This document shows positions 47,501 through 54,438 of a stretch of 64,000 bases of DNA, in pieces; the first letter of the stretch is position 1, and every line of letters begins with the position of its first letter. Both the position numbers and the translations under genes were made by a program. The DNA is taken from positions 372,001-436,000 of the forward strand of contig NZ_BOPF01000002.1 in assembly GCF_016863615.1 (NCBI RefSeq), written 5' to 3'. The DNA is from Virgisporangium aliadipatigenens (GTDB lineage Bacteria > Actinomycetota > Actinomycetes > Mycobacteriales > Micromonosporaceae). The notes below the pieces were generated by a model, which saw only the letters and a program-made list of their open reading frames with translations, ran no database searches and was not told where the DNA came from.

Positions 47501-47821
47501 TATCCCGCCGGGGCCACCTATCTGGGCGGGCGCGGTGGCACGACGCTGACGGTGCACGGCGTGGCGGTCACCGTCGACGCGACCAAGCTGACCGCGCCGA
47601 CGTTCTCGGTGTGGGGTGTGCTCGGTGCCGCGAACAAGAACACTCCGGTGTCCTTGCGGCTGCTTCCCGCCGACTACCGCATCGCCGCGGGCTCGACGTG
47701 GTCCACGGCGTTCTTCACCGTCACGCCCGCCGGTGGTGTCACTCGGGACGCGGCCGCCGCGCCGTACCTGTCGGTGGGCGGCAACACGGTCTCGATCACG
47801 ACGGCGACCCTGCCGGCCTGA
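44540..47821 (+). CDS. Trypsin-like protease fused to P-loop NTPase, membrane helix and three extracytoplasmic beta repeats
   Basis: 1093 residues. Residues 1-200 are a trypsin-like protease with His33 (LLLTAWHVA), Asp65 (DLDVALLRL) and Ser155 (WRGVSGAPLV). Residues ~230-640 hold a STAND-type NTPase with P-loop GSGGQGKT near 263 and Walker B LLIVVDYPEK. An Ala-rich region leads to one membrane helix at ~735-755, then a Pro/Gly-rich stalk. The end has three ~82-residue repeats (~848-1092), each with a VDA.., LRV/LRLLPA(D/T)Y and FTVT.AGTVDY motif. Protease and NTPase are cytoplasmic and the repeats outside, suggesting an envelope sensor that triggers internal proteolysis. It carries two TCCACWGTGGA palindromes. 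Confidence 0.87.
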   Translation: MIDERRVCEVWADDRSVGTGLLVSERLLLTAWHVARAGAATVRFPALHATQRCRAEVVWSRDDLDVALLRLAEPVRAARLTPVRWGRFVTGRSGIPAETLGFPDAHVAGPDGMRDWAHVAGELQALDRRKSGRIDLAVRSWPERWERRSLWRGVSGAPLVSGGLVCGVVVEDPHAYHSRRLTAVRVEAFFDDPVFAAELAHPILEPAELAPLQQHTPARTSPANLLRADAEVMPFHGREDVLERLCGWRDDEDVQRSVRVLTGSGGQGKTRLAREFARRTAREGWAVLDLREEVVAFESVRDVRERLLIVVDYPEKRRDQLAALVEALPGIRSVRLLMTARTGGDWLTQLTTHCREFRELLPDDVDDAVERLQPLPLDPDLYGRALDAYRSRLQALRPEVDWTAAARRAGTPTLDVSRYGNALTLQMEALGRLLSAADGAPVSTVDNTSMSTVDPAAVVLNHEARYWSRHAATVADLGTRLPGPVLQRVVTVATLCTAREDRAESPLPILRRLPDLRDQPAATMTAVAQWLNDLYGEPGWACAPMRPDPLHESLVARELDATPGLLDGVLPVLTERQSIELLVVLARSAAVSTTVTGALTGLLRRFPTRLARAALVAAGHLDDTARERLLAVLAAAGITQSAGIRLWQQRLSDAVSGLGDLLRPRGRRRDTPLSQAATGRHTGPSLSMVSGSGAAAGSGTSPVRLISDAVTMAVARAARTPFGQLLQQHPDLGRRVAAGVAAVATIPVLLALPGSGSPPVDAAAGPSVAGQKSNGAPMPGSSVPGATRPGEYPANRPGPGDPVGSDPAGAAPGGSAAPAGPGAPPDPGTGAGSSGPAATEPNDGKFDVEVDATALSTAQITIGGATGLVDSRVVHKVRMAPGSYKLSSGSAWHDKKFTVTAAGTVDYDAGVSYFSGRGTPRLTVTGLAITVDARSMSGPTFGVFNVRSNMATGAPQVLRVLPATYALGFHSTWTKESFTVTEAGTVDYPAGATYLGGRGGTTLTVHGVAVTVDATKLTAPTFSVWGVLGAANKNTPVSLRLLPADYRIAAGSTWSTAFFTVTPAGGVTRDAAAAPYLSVGGNTVSITTATLPA

Positions 47822-47822
47822 G

Positions 47823-47840
47823 CCGTTCACCCGGGAACGG
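47823..47840. terminator. Short hairpin between convergent genes
   Basis: CCGTTC and GAACGG (6-bp stem, 6-base loop) just after the protease-NTPase stop and before the convergent tetR stop. Weak but well placed. Confidence 0.4.
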
Positions 47841-47855
47841 TCCCGCCTTCCGCGG

Positions 47856-48476
47856 TCATCGGCGGTCGGCTCCGGGTGCTGTGCGCAGGCCGTCGAGCAT
47901 TCCGCCGATGATGCGCAGGCACTCCTCGGTGGCGGCGCGCGGGTCCTCGGCGGCGGACACGTAGCGGGCCGCCTCGTTGAGTGCCCCGAGCAGCAGCCGG
48001 GCCAGCGGTGCGGCCGGTTGGGGTGCGAACGTCCCGTCGGCGAGCAGGGTGTGCACCGCCTGCTGGACGAGCCCGAGGCCGTAGCGTTCGCTCAGTTCCT
48101 GCCAGCGTGCGGCACCGAGGACGGCCGGTGCGTCGCGGAGCACGATCCGTTCGGTCGCCGGGTCGGCGCATGCGGCGAGGAAGGCGCGCGCGCCGGAGAT
48201 CAGCCGTTCGACGGGATCCGTGGTCGGTTCGGCGAGGGCCGCCGTGACCTCGGCGACGATCCGGGTCTCGACGGCCTCGACCACGGCGGTGAACAGCTCG
48301 GCCTTGTCGCGGAACTGGTGGTACAGCGCGCCGCGGGTGACCCCGGCCGTCTGGACGATCTCCTCGGTGCCCACGTCGGCGTATCCGCGCTGCGCGAACA
48401 GCGTCCGGGCTACCGCGATCAACCGCTCCCGGGTGGCCGCCGAGCGCAGGTCGTGCTTGGTCGTCTTACGTTCCAC
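47856..48476 (-). CDS. TetR-family transcriptional repressor
   Basis: 206 residues from the GTG at 48476, supported by AAGGAG eight bases upstream. The HTH reads VGTEEIVQTAGVTRGALYHQF, typical TetR. The C-terminal domain has LRDAPAVLGAARWQELSERYG, as in many repressors of hydrolase or efflux genes. It is divergent from an alpha/beta-hydrolase across 75 bases that contain two near-identical palindromes, so autoregulation and control of the hydrolase are strongly suggested. Confidence 0.93.
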   Translation of the reverse strand: MERKTTKHDLRSAATRERLIAVARTLFAQRGYADVGTEEIVQTAGVTRGALYHQFRDKAELFTAVVEAVETRIVAEVTAALAEPTTDPVERLISGARAFLAACADPATERIVLRDAPAVLGAARWQELSERYGLGLVQQAVHTLLADGTFAPQPAAPLARLLLGALNEAARYVSAAEDPRAATEECLRIIGGMLDGLRTAPGADRR

Positions 48477-48492
48477 GAGACCGGCTCCTTGT

Positions 48493-48535
48493 TTACGTAC
48501 AGCCTGTATGTAAAAGTACGTACAGGCTGTACGTC
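48493..48535. promoter_or_regulatory. Tandem TetR operators
   Basis: Two palindromes share the core ACGTACAG.CTGTA.GT. The first is 48493-48513, centre 48503, with one mismatched arm position. The second is 48518-48534, perfect arms, centre 48526. Their centres are 23 bases apart, about two helical turns, so two dimers could bind the same face. They cover the likely promoters of both divergent genes. Confidence 0.8.
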
Positions 48536-48551
48536 TTTTGAGGAGCATCGT

Positions 48552-49400
48552 ATGCCACACGCCACCCTGCCCACCGGCACCGTCCACTACCGCGACACCG
48601 GCACCGGGGAACCGCTGGTCTTCCTCCACGGGCTGCTGCAGGACGGAAGGGTCTGGGACCCGTTGCTCGACCGGCTCGGCGAGCGGGTCCGCCGCATCGT
48701 TGCGGACCTGCCGCTCGGTGCCCACCGCACCGCGATGCGGCCCGACGCCGACCTGAGCGCCTCCGGCGTCGCCGACATCGTCGCCGGTCTGCTCGAGCAC
48801 CTGGACCTGCGTGGCGTCACCCTCATCGGCAACGACACCGGCGGCGCCATCGCACAGATCGTCGCGGCCCGTCACCCCGAACGCCTGGGACGGCTCGTCC
48901 TGACCAGCTGCGAAGCGTTCCACAACATGCCGCCGGCACCCTTCCGGACACTGCCGCCGGCCGCCCGGCTCGGACTGCTGCCGCTGATCCTGTCGACCCT
49001 GCGGATCAGGGCCACTCGCGGGCTGCCCAACGGATACGGCCGGCTCACCAACCGGCCGCTCCCGCACCACCTGATCGACGACTGGCTCGCGGCCTACCGC
49101 GCCGACCCGGGGGTCCGACGCGACACCCGCCGCTTCGTCGCTTCGCTGGGTGACCGCGGAATGCTGACCCGGCTCGGCGACGACCTGGCCCGGTTCCCGC
49201 ATCCCGCCCTCGTTCTGTGGGCCGCCGACGACCGGCTCTTCCCGGTGGCGCACGCCGAGCGGCTCGGCAGGCTCCTACCGCACGCACGGGTCGCGACCGT
49301 CGCGAACAGCCGTACCTGGCTCATGATCGACCAACCGGAGCGCACCGCCACGCTGATCCAGCGCTTCCTGCGGGAGACCCCGCTCGCGCTCCACCCGTAG
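48552..49400 (+). CDS. Alpha/beta-hydrolase with Asp at the nucleophile position
   Basis: 282 residues from ATG at 48552, AGGAG at 48541. The fold begins PLVFLHGLLQDGRVW. The nucleophile elbow reads GNDTGGA, with Asp where lipases have Ser, as in haloalkane dehalogenases and epoxide hydrolases. The acid is probably in LWAADDRLFP. The region that usually gives the catalytic His reads NSRTWLMIDQPE, with no His, which is unusual. Expression is likely induced through the divergent TetR. The substrate is probably the TetR ligand or a relative. Confidence 0.85.
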   Translation: MPHATLPTGTVHYRDTGTGEPLVFLHGLLQDGRVWDPLLDRLGERVRRIVADLPLGAHRTAMRPDADLSASGVADIVAGLLEHLDLRGVTLIGNDTGGAIAQIVAARHPERLGRLVLTSCEAFHNMPPAPFRTLPPAARLGLLPLILSTLRIRATRGLPNGYGRLTNRPLPHHLIDDWLAAYRADPGVRRDTRRFVASLGDRGMLTRLGDDLARFPHPALVLWAADDRLFPVAHAERLGRLLPHARVATVANSRTWLMIDQPERTATLIQRFLRETPLALHP

Positions 49401-49497
49401 GCCATCGCGACGGCGGGATCGTCGTCGGTCACGGGCGAGTCGAGCCGCACGGGCACCGTATCGATGAACGGCGGGCGCTCCTTCGTTCGGGCGGAGC

Positions 49498-50394
49498 TCA
49501 GGACAGCGGCAAAGGAAGGTTGCCCGCCGCGGCGATGACGGCCGCGGCGAAGTCGTGCGGGCGTTCCAGCGGGAGAAAGTGTCCGCAGTCGACGTGCTGG
49601 ATCCGGACGTCGGTGAAGAACCGGTCGAGCCGGTCGGACCACGCGGGTGGGAACAGCGGGTCGTGCTCGGGCCACAACACGGTGGTCGGGACGGCGATCC
49701 GCTGCGCCGGCCGGGGCTCCCGTTCGGCCGCGACCCTGCCGAGCCCTCCGACGCCCGCGCGGTACCAGCCGATCGACGCGGTGAACGCGCCCGGCTCGGC
49801 GTACACCGAGACGAGGTGTTCGAGATGGTCGTCGGGGAGGGCGAACCCTGGGCCGGCCCAGTGTGTCCAGAAGTGGCGCAGGTAGAGGCGCACGGCGTCC
49901 GGCCGGCCGTCGATGAGTTCGCCGGCGACCGGCAGCTGATGGAAGGGCAGGTACCAGAACTCCTGCTGCGCCGTCGGGCCGAGGATCCGTTCGCCGATGC
50001 CGGGCAGCGGTGGGGTGAGTACGAGCGCTCGCAGCAGGTCCGGCCGGTGCAGGGCGACGGACTGAGCGATCCGGCTGCCGATGTCGTGTCCGCCGAGGAC
50101 CGGCCGGTTCGGCCCGAGTTCCTCGATCAGCGCGATGACGCTGCGGGCCTGGGCATCGGCGCTGTAGTGAAGGGTCGGATCGGCAGGGTGTTTGTCGGAG
50201 GCGCCGAAGCCGCGTAGGTCGGGGACGATCACGTCGGCCGTGGACAGGAGGGGAACGACGTCGCGGTACTCGGTGCGGTCGCTCGGCCAGCCGTGCAGCA
50301 GTACCACGGGAGGACCGGTCCCGGTCCGTTCGTAGGCGAGCCGGAACCCGTCGACGGCGGCTGTCCGATACACGCCGCCACGATAACGGGGCAT
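49498..50394 (-). CDS. Alpha/beta-hydrolase of the epoxide-hydrolase/dehalogenase group
   Basis: 298 residues. HGWPSD (oxyanion), DLRGFGASDKH, nucleophile elbow GGHDIGSRIA with Asp, acid in LWPEHDPLFP and His in CGHFLPLERP form a complete Asp-Asp/Glu-His set. That points to hydrolysis through an alkyl-enzyme ester (epoxide hydrolase or haloacetate dehalogenase). A later GTG at about 50373 is a possible alternative start. It is followed after 97 bases by the convergent hydrolase, and preceded by a terminator. Confidence 0.87.
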   Translation of the reverse strand: MPRYRGGVYRTAAVDGFRLAYERTGTGPPVVLLHGWPSDRTEYRDVVPLLSTADVIVPDLRGFGASDKHPADPTLHYSADAQARSVIALIEELGPNRPVLGGHDIGSRIAQSVALHRPDLLRALVLTPPLPGIGERILGPTAQQEFWYLPFHQLPVAGELIDGRPDAVRLYLRHFWTHWAGPGFALPDDHLEHLVSVYAEPGAFTASIGWYRAGVGGLGRVAAEREPRPAQRIAVPTTVLWPEHDPLFPPAWSDRLDRFFTDVRIQHVDCGHFLPLERPHDFAAAVIAAAGNLPLPLS

Positions 50395-50448
50395 CGTGCT
50401 CGGCGTCGGCGGCGAGCGTCATGCGGGTCCGGCGCCCCGGACACGGCG

Positions 50449-50486
50449 GAGGGCCGCACGGCGTCGGCGAACGCCGTGCGGCCCTC
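50449..50486. terminator. Strong intrinsic terminator
   Basis: A perfect 16-bp inverted repeat, arms 50449-50464 and 50471-50486 (GGGCCGCACGGCGT core), with a 6-base loop, lies 24 bases past the stop of the minus-strand 50510 gene and before the next minus-strand gene. It ends that transcription unit. Confidence 0.85.
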
Positions 50487-50509
50487 GTGGTGATCGATCA
50501 GGACCGGAT

Positions 50510-51862
50510 TCAGGGGCTCGTGTCGTCGTAGGTCGCGTCCGTCATCTGGCCGACGCCGACGATGGAGTACACGTCGCTGTTCGGGTCGCCCGGGCCGATC
50601 CGTCGGTGGATCTGCCGGGTGACGGCCATCTGCAGCGGGTCGGTGGGCAGCTCGGACAGTTCCAGGTACGCCTGGTCGTCGATGGTGAACGGGTCGGACC
50701 AGGGGCCGGGGATCGACGGCCCGTGGTCGTTCGCGAACGCCACCGCGTACCGGACCTTCGTTCCCGACACCCACCCGCCCGGCTGGGGGAGCGGCTTGCT
50801 GACGCCGGTGGCGGTGCCGACCTTCGGCGCCTTCGTCGGCGGCTGCGGGGGCAGGTGCTGGTTCCATTGGTCGATGGCGGACTGCCACTGCTTGACCGTT
50901 GCCGTGGCGTTGCCGTAGGTGGCGTCGAGTTGTGCGACGACCGCGCTGACGTGGCTGTCGTGCGCCTGCTGGACGGTGTCCTGGTGTTCGACCGTGGTGC
51001 CCTGGCTGCAGCAGTTCCCGCCGGTGAACGTGTCGTCCACGTAGTTGGTGGTGTCGGTGTCGCCGAGCGCGGCGTCGCGGTACGTCCAGCCGTTGGTGTA
51101 GTAGTAGCCGTCGCCGCCGTTCGGGTCGAACTGCCAGTGCTGCTCGGTGTACCGGTAGGGCTCCGTGATCTGCGCCAGCCGCTGCGACTCCTGGTCGCTG
51201 ATGTACTGGCTGACCTGCTGCGCCTGGCCGACGACACCGCCGCCGCCGACGGTGGCGGTCAGGAAGTTGGCGTAGTCGTCCAACCACTGCTGGGTGTACG
51301 TGGCGAAGTTCGCGTCGTCGCCGGCCTTGTCGGCGGTGGAGGCGAGCAGCGCGTCCAACTGCACGATCATCTTGAGGCCGAGCAGCAGCACGGACCCGCC
51401 GAGTACCCACAGGTCGAAGACGCCCGCGGTGGAGAGATGGTCCTGCAGGCCCGCGACCGCGTCGTACACGCTGTCGTGGCCCGGTCCGGTCATCGCCCGC
51501 AGCTTCACGAGAACCGTGTTGTTGATGTAGGTGGTGTTGTTCCCCTGCGTGATGCTCAGGGTCTGGTGCTGCTGCACCATCCAGGCGGCGAAGCCCTTGA
51601 TGTTCCGGGCGAACGTCGCGATCTCCTGCTGTTCCTCATACTGCTCGAGCTGCTGCACCACCGCGGTGAACGGGCTCGGCGCGTCCTGGTCGCCGAAGAA
51701 GAGCTGGACCAGGGTGAGCGCCGCCGCGCCCACCGGACCCCACGGCTCGGGCAGCGCCCAGACCAGGACGTCGGCGACCTGCAGCGCCGCGCCGGCGGCG
51801 TCACCCAGCTGCGGGCCGGCGCCGAGCCTGCGCTGCGGCGGCCGGTTCGCCGTACGGGGCAC
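50510..51862 (-). CDS. Unknown protein, possibly pore-forming-toxin-like (helical N-terminus, beta C-terminus)
   Basis: 450 residues from the GTG at 51862; the frame is open further up but as antisense. No signal peptide. Residues ~30-220 are long amphipathic helices with one strongly hydrophobic segment (DLWVLGGSVLLLGLKMIVQL), interspersed with Gln/Asn-rich stretches. The middle has an aromatic, Gly/Asp-rich block (DPNGGDGYYYTNGWTYRD) and the end a likely beta/FN3-like module (TKVRYAVAFANDHGPS). The overall plan recalls alpha-helical pore-forming toxins, including the delta-endotoxin N-terminal bundle, but no diagnostic motif was found. Isolated, terminated by a strong hairpin; its 5' end abuts a truncated plus-strand gene. 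Confidence 0.6.
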   Translation of the reverse strand: MPRTANRPPQRRLGAGPQLGDAAGAALQVADVLVWALPEPWGPVGAAALTLVQLFFGDQDAPSPFTAVVQQLEQYEEQQEIATFARNIKGFAAWMVQQHQTLSITQGNNTTYINNTVLVKLRAMTGPGHDSVYDAVAGLQDHLSTAGVFDLWVLGGSVLLLGLKMIVQLDALLASTADKAGDDANFATYTQQWLDDYANFLTATVGGGGVVGQAQQVSQYISDQESQRLAQITEPYRYTEQHWQFDPNGGDGYYYTNGWTYRDAALGDTDTTNYVDDTFTGGNCCSQGTTVEHQDTVQQAHDSHVSAVVAQLDATYGNATATVKQWQSAIDQWNQHLPPQPPTKAPKVGTATGVSKPLPQPGGWVSGTKVRYAVAFANDHGPSIPGPWSDPFTIDDQAYLELSELPTDPLQMAVTRQIHRRIGPGDPNSDVYSIVGVGQMTDATYDDTSP

Positions 51863-51876
51863 CCCGTGCAGCCGTT

Positions 51877-52106
51877 CGGTGGAGGTGGAGGTGACCGACA
51901 CCGGCACGGCGCTGCGGATCGTGGGGCAGCTGGTCCCGCCCGGGCCCGCGCGGGTGCGGGTCGAGCAGCCGGAGTCCACTGTGGAGGGTGACGCCGACGC
52001 GCTCGGCCGCTTCGCCGTCTCGGGGGTGCGCTCCGGACCGGGTCGGCTGACCATGACCCCGATCGACGGCGGTGTGACGCTGCGCTCGCAGTGGACGGTG
52101 TTCTGA
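51877..52106 (+). pseudogene. C-terminal remnant of a carboxypeptidase-regulatory-like domain protein
   Basis: The plus strand encodes VEVTDTGTALRIVGQLVPP, ARVRVEQPESTVEGDAD, LGRFAVSGVRSGPGRL and SQWTVF*, a pattern seen at the C-terminus of actinobacterial proteins that sit beside sigma factors and CHAT or repeat proteins. No N-terminal part is present: upstream lies the opposing 50510 gene. It looks like the tail of a gene cut by recombination, though a short start at one of the GTG codons near 51879 cannot be excluded. Confidence 0.5.
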
Positions 52107-52113
52107 CGGGTGG

Positions 52114-52141
52114 TGCCCCGGGCCGCGCGCGATCCGGGGCA
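52114..52141. terminator. Hairpin after the remnant
   Basis: TGCCCCGG (52114-52121) and CCGGGGCA (52134-52141), an 8-bp stem with 12-base loop, shortly after the remnant's stop codon. Confidence 0.45.
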
Positions 52142-52291
52142 GGCCACACCGGTGGAACACGCGGCGTGGGTCCGGCGGTCGCGCTCCGGATCGGATTCCC
52201 GAAGGTGGATGGGTCGTCGGCGGCCGCGCCGGGCAACTCCGTAGGCTGTCCGGACGCAACGGGCGGGCAGGACGGGCAGCGGAGGCATTAC

Positions 52292-53491
52292 GTGGACGAC
52301 GAACGCGACTTCGAGCTGTCGTGGGAAGACGACGACCGGTCCCGTCGCCGTCGTGGGCGTGGCGGCACCGCCACCGTGGAACGCCCGCGCACCGAACGCA
52401 AGAGCCGCACCGGCGTCGCCCTGGTGCTTGCACTGGTGATTCTCGTAGTCCTCGGCGGCGGCGCCTGGTACGGGTTCGAGAAGGCGCGCGGCTACTTCGA
52501 CGTGCCGGACTACAACTCCGGCGGCACGGGGGAGACCCAGTTCGAGGTGAAGTCGGGTGCGACCGCCGCGCAGATCGGTACCGACCTGGTGACGGCCGGC
52601 GTGGTGAAGAGTCAGAAGGCGTTCGTCGAGGCGGCGAAGAAGAACGCGCGGAGCAAGGACGTCCAGCCCGGCTTCTACCGGATGCGGCTGCAGATGCGGG
52701 CCTCCGACGCGCTGGCCGCCCTGCTGAACCTCACCAACAAGGTGCAGCGCAAGGTGACCGTTCCGGAGGGGGAGGCCACGTTCAAGATCTACGAACTGCT
52801 GGCCAAGGCGACGAACATCCCGGAGCAGCAGTTCAAGGACGCCGCGAAGGACACGCAGGCGCTGGGCATCCCGGAGTCCTGGTACACGCGGCTGGACGGG
52901 CAGCAGTCGGCGAAGGGCGTCGAGGGGTTCCTGTTCCCGCAGACGTACCAGTTCAACCCGGGGGTGACGGCGCCGCAGGTGCTCAAGGAGATGGTCGAGC
53001 ACTTCATGGAGGTCGCCGAGCGGATCGGGTTCACCAAGAAGCTGGCGGCGGCCGGGAACCCGTTCAGCCCGTACGAGGCGCTGATCCTGGCCTCGATGTC
53101 GCAGGCCGAGGCCGGGGTGACCGAGGATCTCGGCAAGATCTCCCGGGTCGGCTACAACCGGATCAAGAAGCACAAGATGCCGCTGGAGTACGACGTCACG
53201 ACCAACTACTGGCGGCAGTTGCAGGGCAAGCCGAAGGTGCCGTCGAACGCGCTCACCGACGCCGAGATGAAGGATCCGCGCAACACCTACCGGACGCACG
53301 GCAAGCTCGGGCTGCCGCCCGGGCCGATCTGCAGCCCCGGCGAGGCGGCTCTGCGCAGCGCGGCGGAGCCGACCCCGGGGGAGTGGATCTTCTTCGTGGC
53401 GGTCGACAAGGAGGGGCACTCGAAGTTCGCCACGACCGACAAGGAGCACGAGAGGAACAAGCGCGAGGCGGAGAAGAACGGCGTCCTGTAG
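52292..53491 (+). CDS. mltG: MltG-like endolytic murein transglycosylase
   Basis: 399 residues from GTG at 52292 with GGAGG seven bases upstream. A charged cytoplasmic N-terminus precedes one membrane helix (VALVLALVILVVLGGGAWYG). The YceG/MltG domain shows EGFLFPQTYQF, the catalytic-Glu segment ILASMSQAEAG (Glu at ~273), GYNRIKKHKMPLEYD and the C-terminal NTYRTHGKLGLPPGPICSP. It cuts nascent peptidoglycan glycan strands to set chain length. The canonical actinobacterial mltG sits near aroE/ruvX/alaS; that context is absent, so this may be a second copy. It overlaps the next gene by one base. Confidence 0.92.
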   Translation: MDDERDFELSWEDDDRSRRRRGRGGTATVERPRTERKSRTGVALVLALVILVVLGGGAWYGFEKARGYFDVPDYNSGGTGETQFEVKSGATAAQIGTDLVTAGVVKSQKAFVEAAKKNARSKDVQPGFYRMRLQMRASDALAALLNLTNKVQRKVTVPEGEATFKIYELLAKATNIPEQQFKDAAKDTQALGIPESWYTRLDGQQSAKGVEGFLFPQTYQFNPGVTAPQVLKEMVEHFMEVAERIGFTKKLAAAGNPFSPYEALILASMSQAEAGVTEDLGKISRVGYNRIKKHKMPLEYDVTTNYWRQLQGKPKVPSNALTDAEMKDPRNTYRTHGKLGLPPGPICSPGEAALRSAAEPTPGEWIFFVAVDKEGHSKFATTDKEHERNKREAEKNGVL

Positions 53492-54429
53492 TGCCGTCAC
53501 CGGAGGGGCTGCCGCCCGAGGTCGCCCGCGCGCTCGTCGCGCACGGCCACGAGGACGAGGCGCGCCGGCGGGCGGAGCGGGGCGACCGGGAGTGCGCGCA
53601 CGCCCTCGCGCGTTCGCTGGTCGAGCGGGACCGGCCGGACGAGGCGATCGCCGTCCTGCGCCCCCTCGCCGACGGCGGCCAGTGGCGGGCCGTCGAGACG
53701 CTCGCCGGGATCCTCGACGCGGGCGGCCGTACGGCGGAGGCGATCGCGCTGGTGCGGCGTCACGCGGACGCGGGCGGACCCTTCACGGGAACGGTGTTGG
53801 CACCGCTCCTCGCCCGGCAGGGGCGCGCGGACGAGGTTCTCGCGATGCTGCGTGGGCACGTGTCGGACTCGCGCTACGCGGAGGCCCTGGTCGCGCACAC
53901 CGCCGGCGCGGGGCTCGACGACGAGGTCGCCGCGCTGCTCGAGGAACGGCTGGCCGCGGAGCGGTCGATCCCCCGCGAGTTCCGGCATGTCGAGCCCCTG
54001 TTCACCGAGCACCTCCTGGCCCTGGTCCGGCAACGGCGGGCCGGGGCGGAGCACCCCGTCACGAGCGAGCCGCACGACGCCGAGCAGGTGGCCGACGACC
54101 GAGCGGGGCAAGCGGACCGCAGCGACCAGGAGGATCAGGAGGACCCGGAGGACGAAGCGGACCACGAGGTTCTCGAAGACCCACTGGTCCGCGCTGACCG
54201 GCTCGTCGAGGCGGGCCGCCCGGAGGAGGCGATCGCGCTCCTGTCGGCGCTCGACCGCCGTCCCTGGACCGACGCGCACCTGGCGACCCTGCTGATCGGG
54301 CAGGGGCAGGTGGCTCGCGCCCTCGCGCTGTGCGACTCCGCCGCGCCCGACCCGGCCGAGGCGGCGGAGCGGGCGGCCAGGAACGAGGCGGACGCGGCGT
54401 TCTGGCACCGGTTCCGCTCCGGCCCCTAG
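53491..54429 (+). CDS. Helical-repeat (TPR-like) protein
   Basis: 312 residues, GTG start at 53491 sharing its first base with the MltG stop. It is made of helix-pair repeats: RPDEAIAVLRPLADGG, RTAEAIALVRRHADAGG, QGRADEVLAMLRGHV, GRPEEAIALLSALDRRP. An acidic linker (SDQEDQEDPEDEADHE) splits two repeat blocks. Similar proteins are frequent unknowns in actinomycetes. Coupling to MltG suggests expression with the peptidoglycan enzyme, but no mechanistic link can be read. Confidence 0.7.
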   Translation: MPSPEGLPPEVARALVAHGHEDEARRRAERGDRECAHALARSLVERDRPDEAIAVLRPLADGGQWRAVETLAGILDAGGRTAEAIALVRRHADAGGPFTGTVLAPLLARQGRADEVLAMLRGHVSDSRYAEALVAHTAGAGLDDEVAALLEERLAAERSIPREFRHVEPLFTEHLLALVRQRRAGAEHPVTSEPHDAEQVADDRAGQADRSDQEDQEDPEDEADHEVLEDPLVRADRLVEAGRPEEAIALLSALDRRPWTDAHLATLLIGQGQVARALALCDSAAPDPAEAAERAARNEADAAFWHRFRSGP

Positions 54430-54438
54430 CGACTGTCC

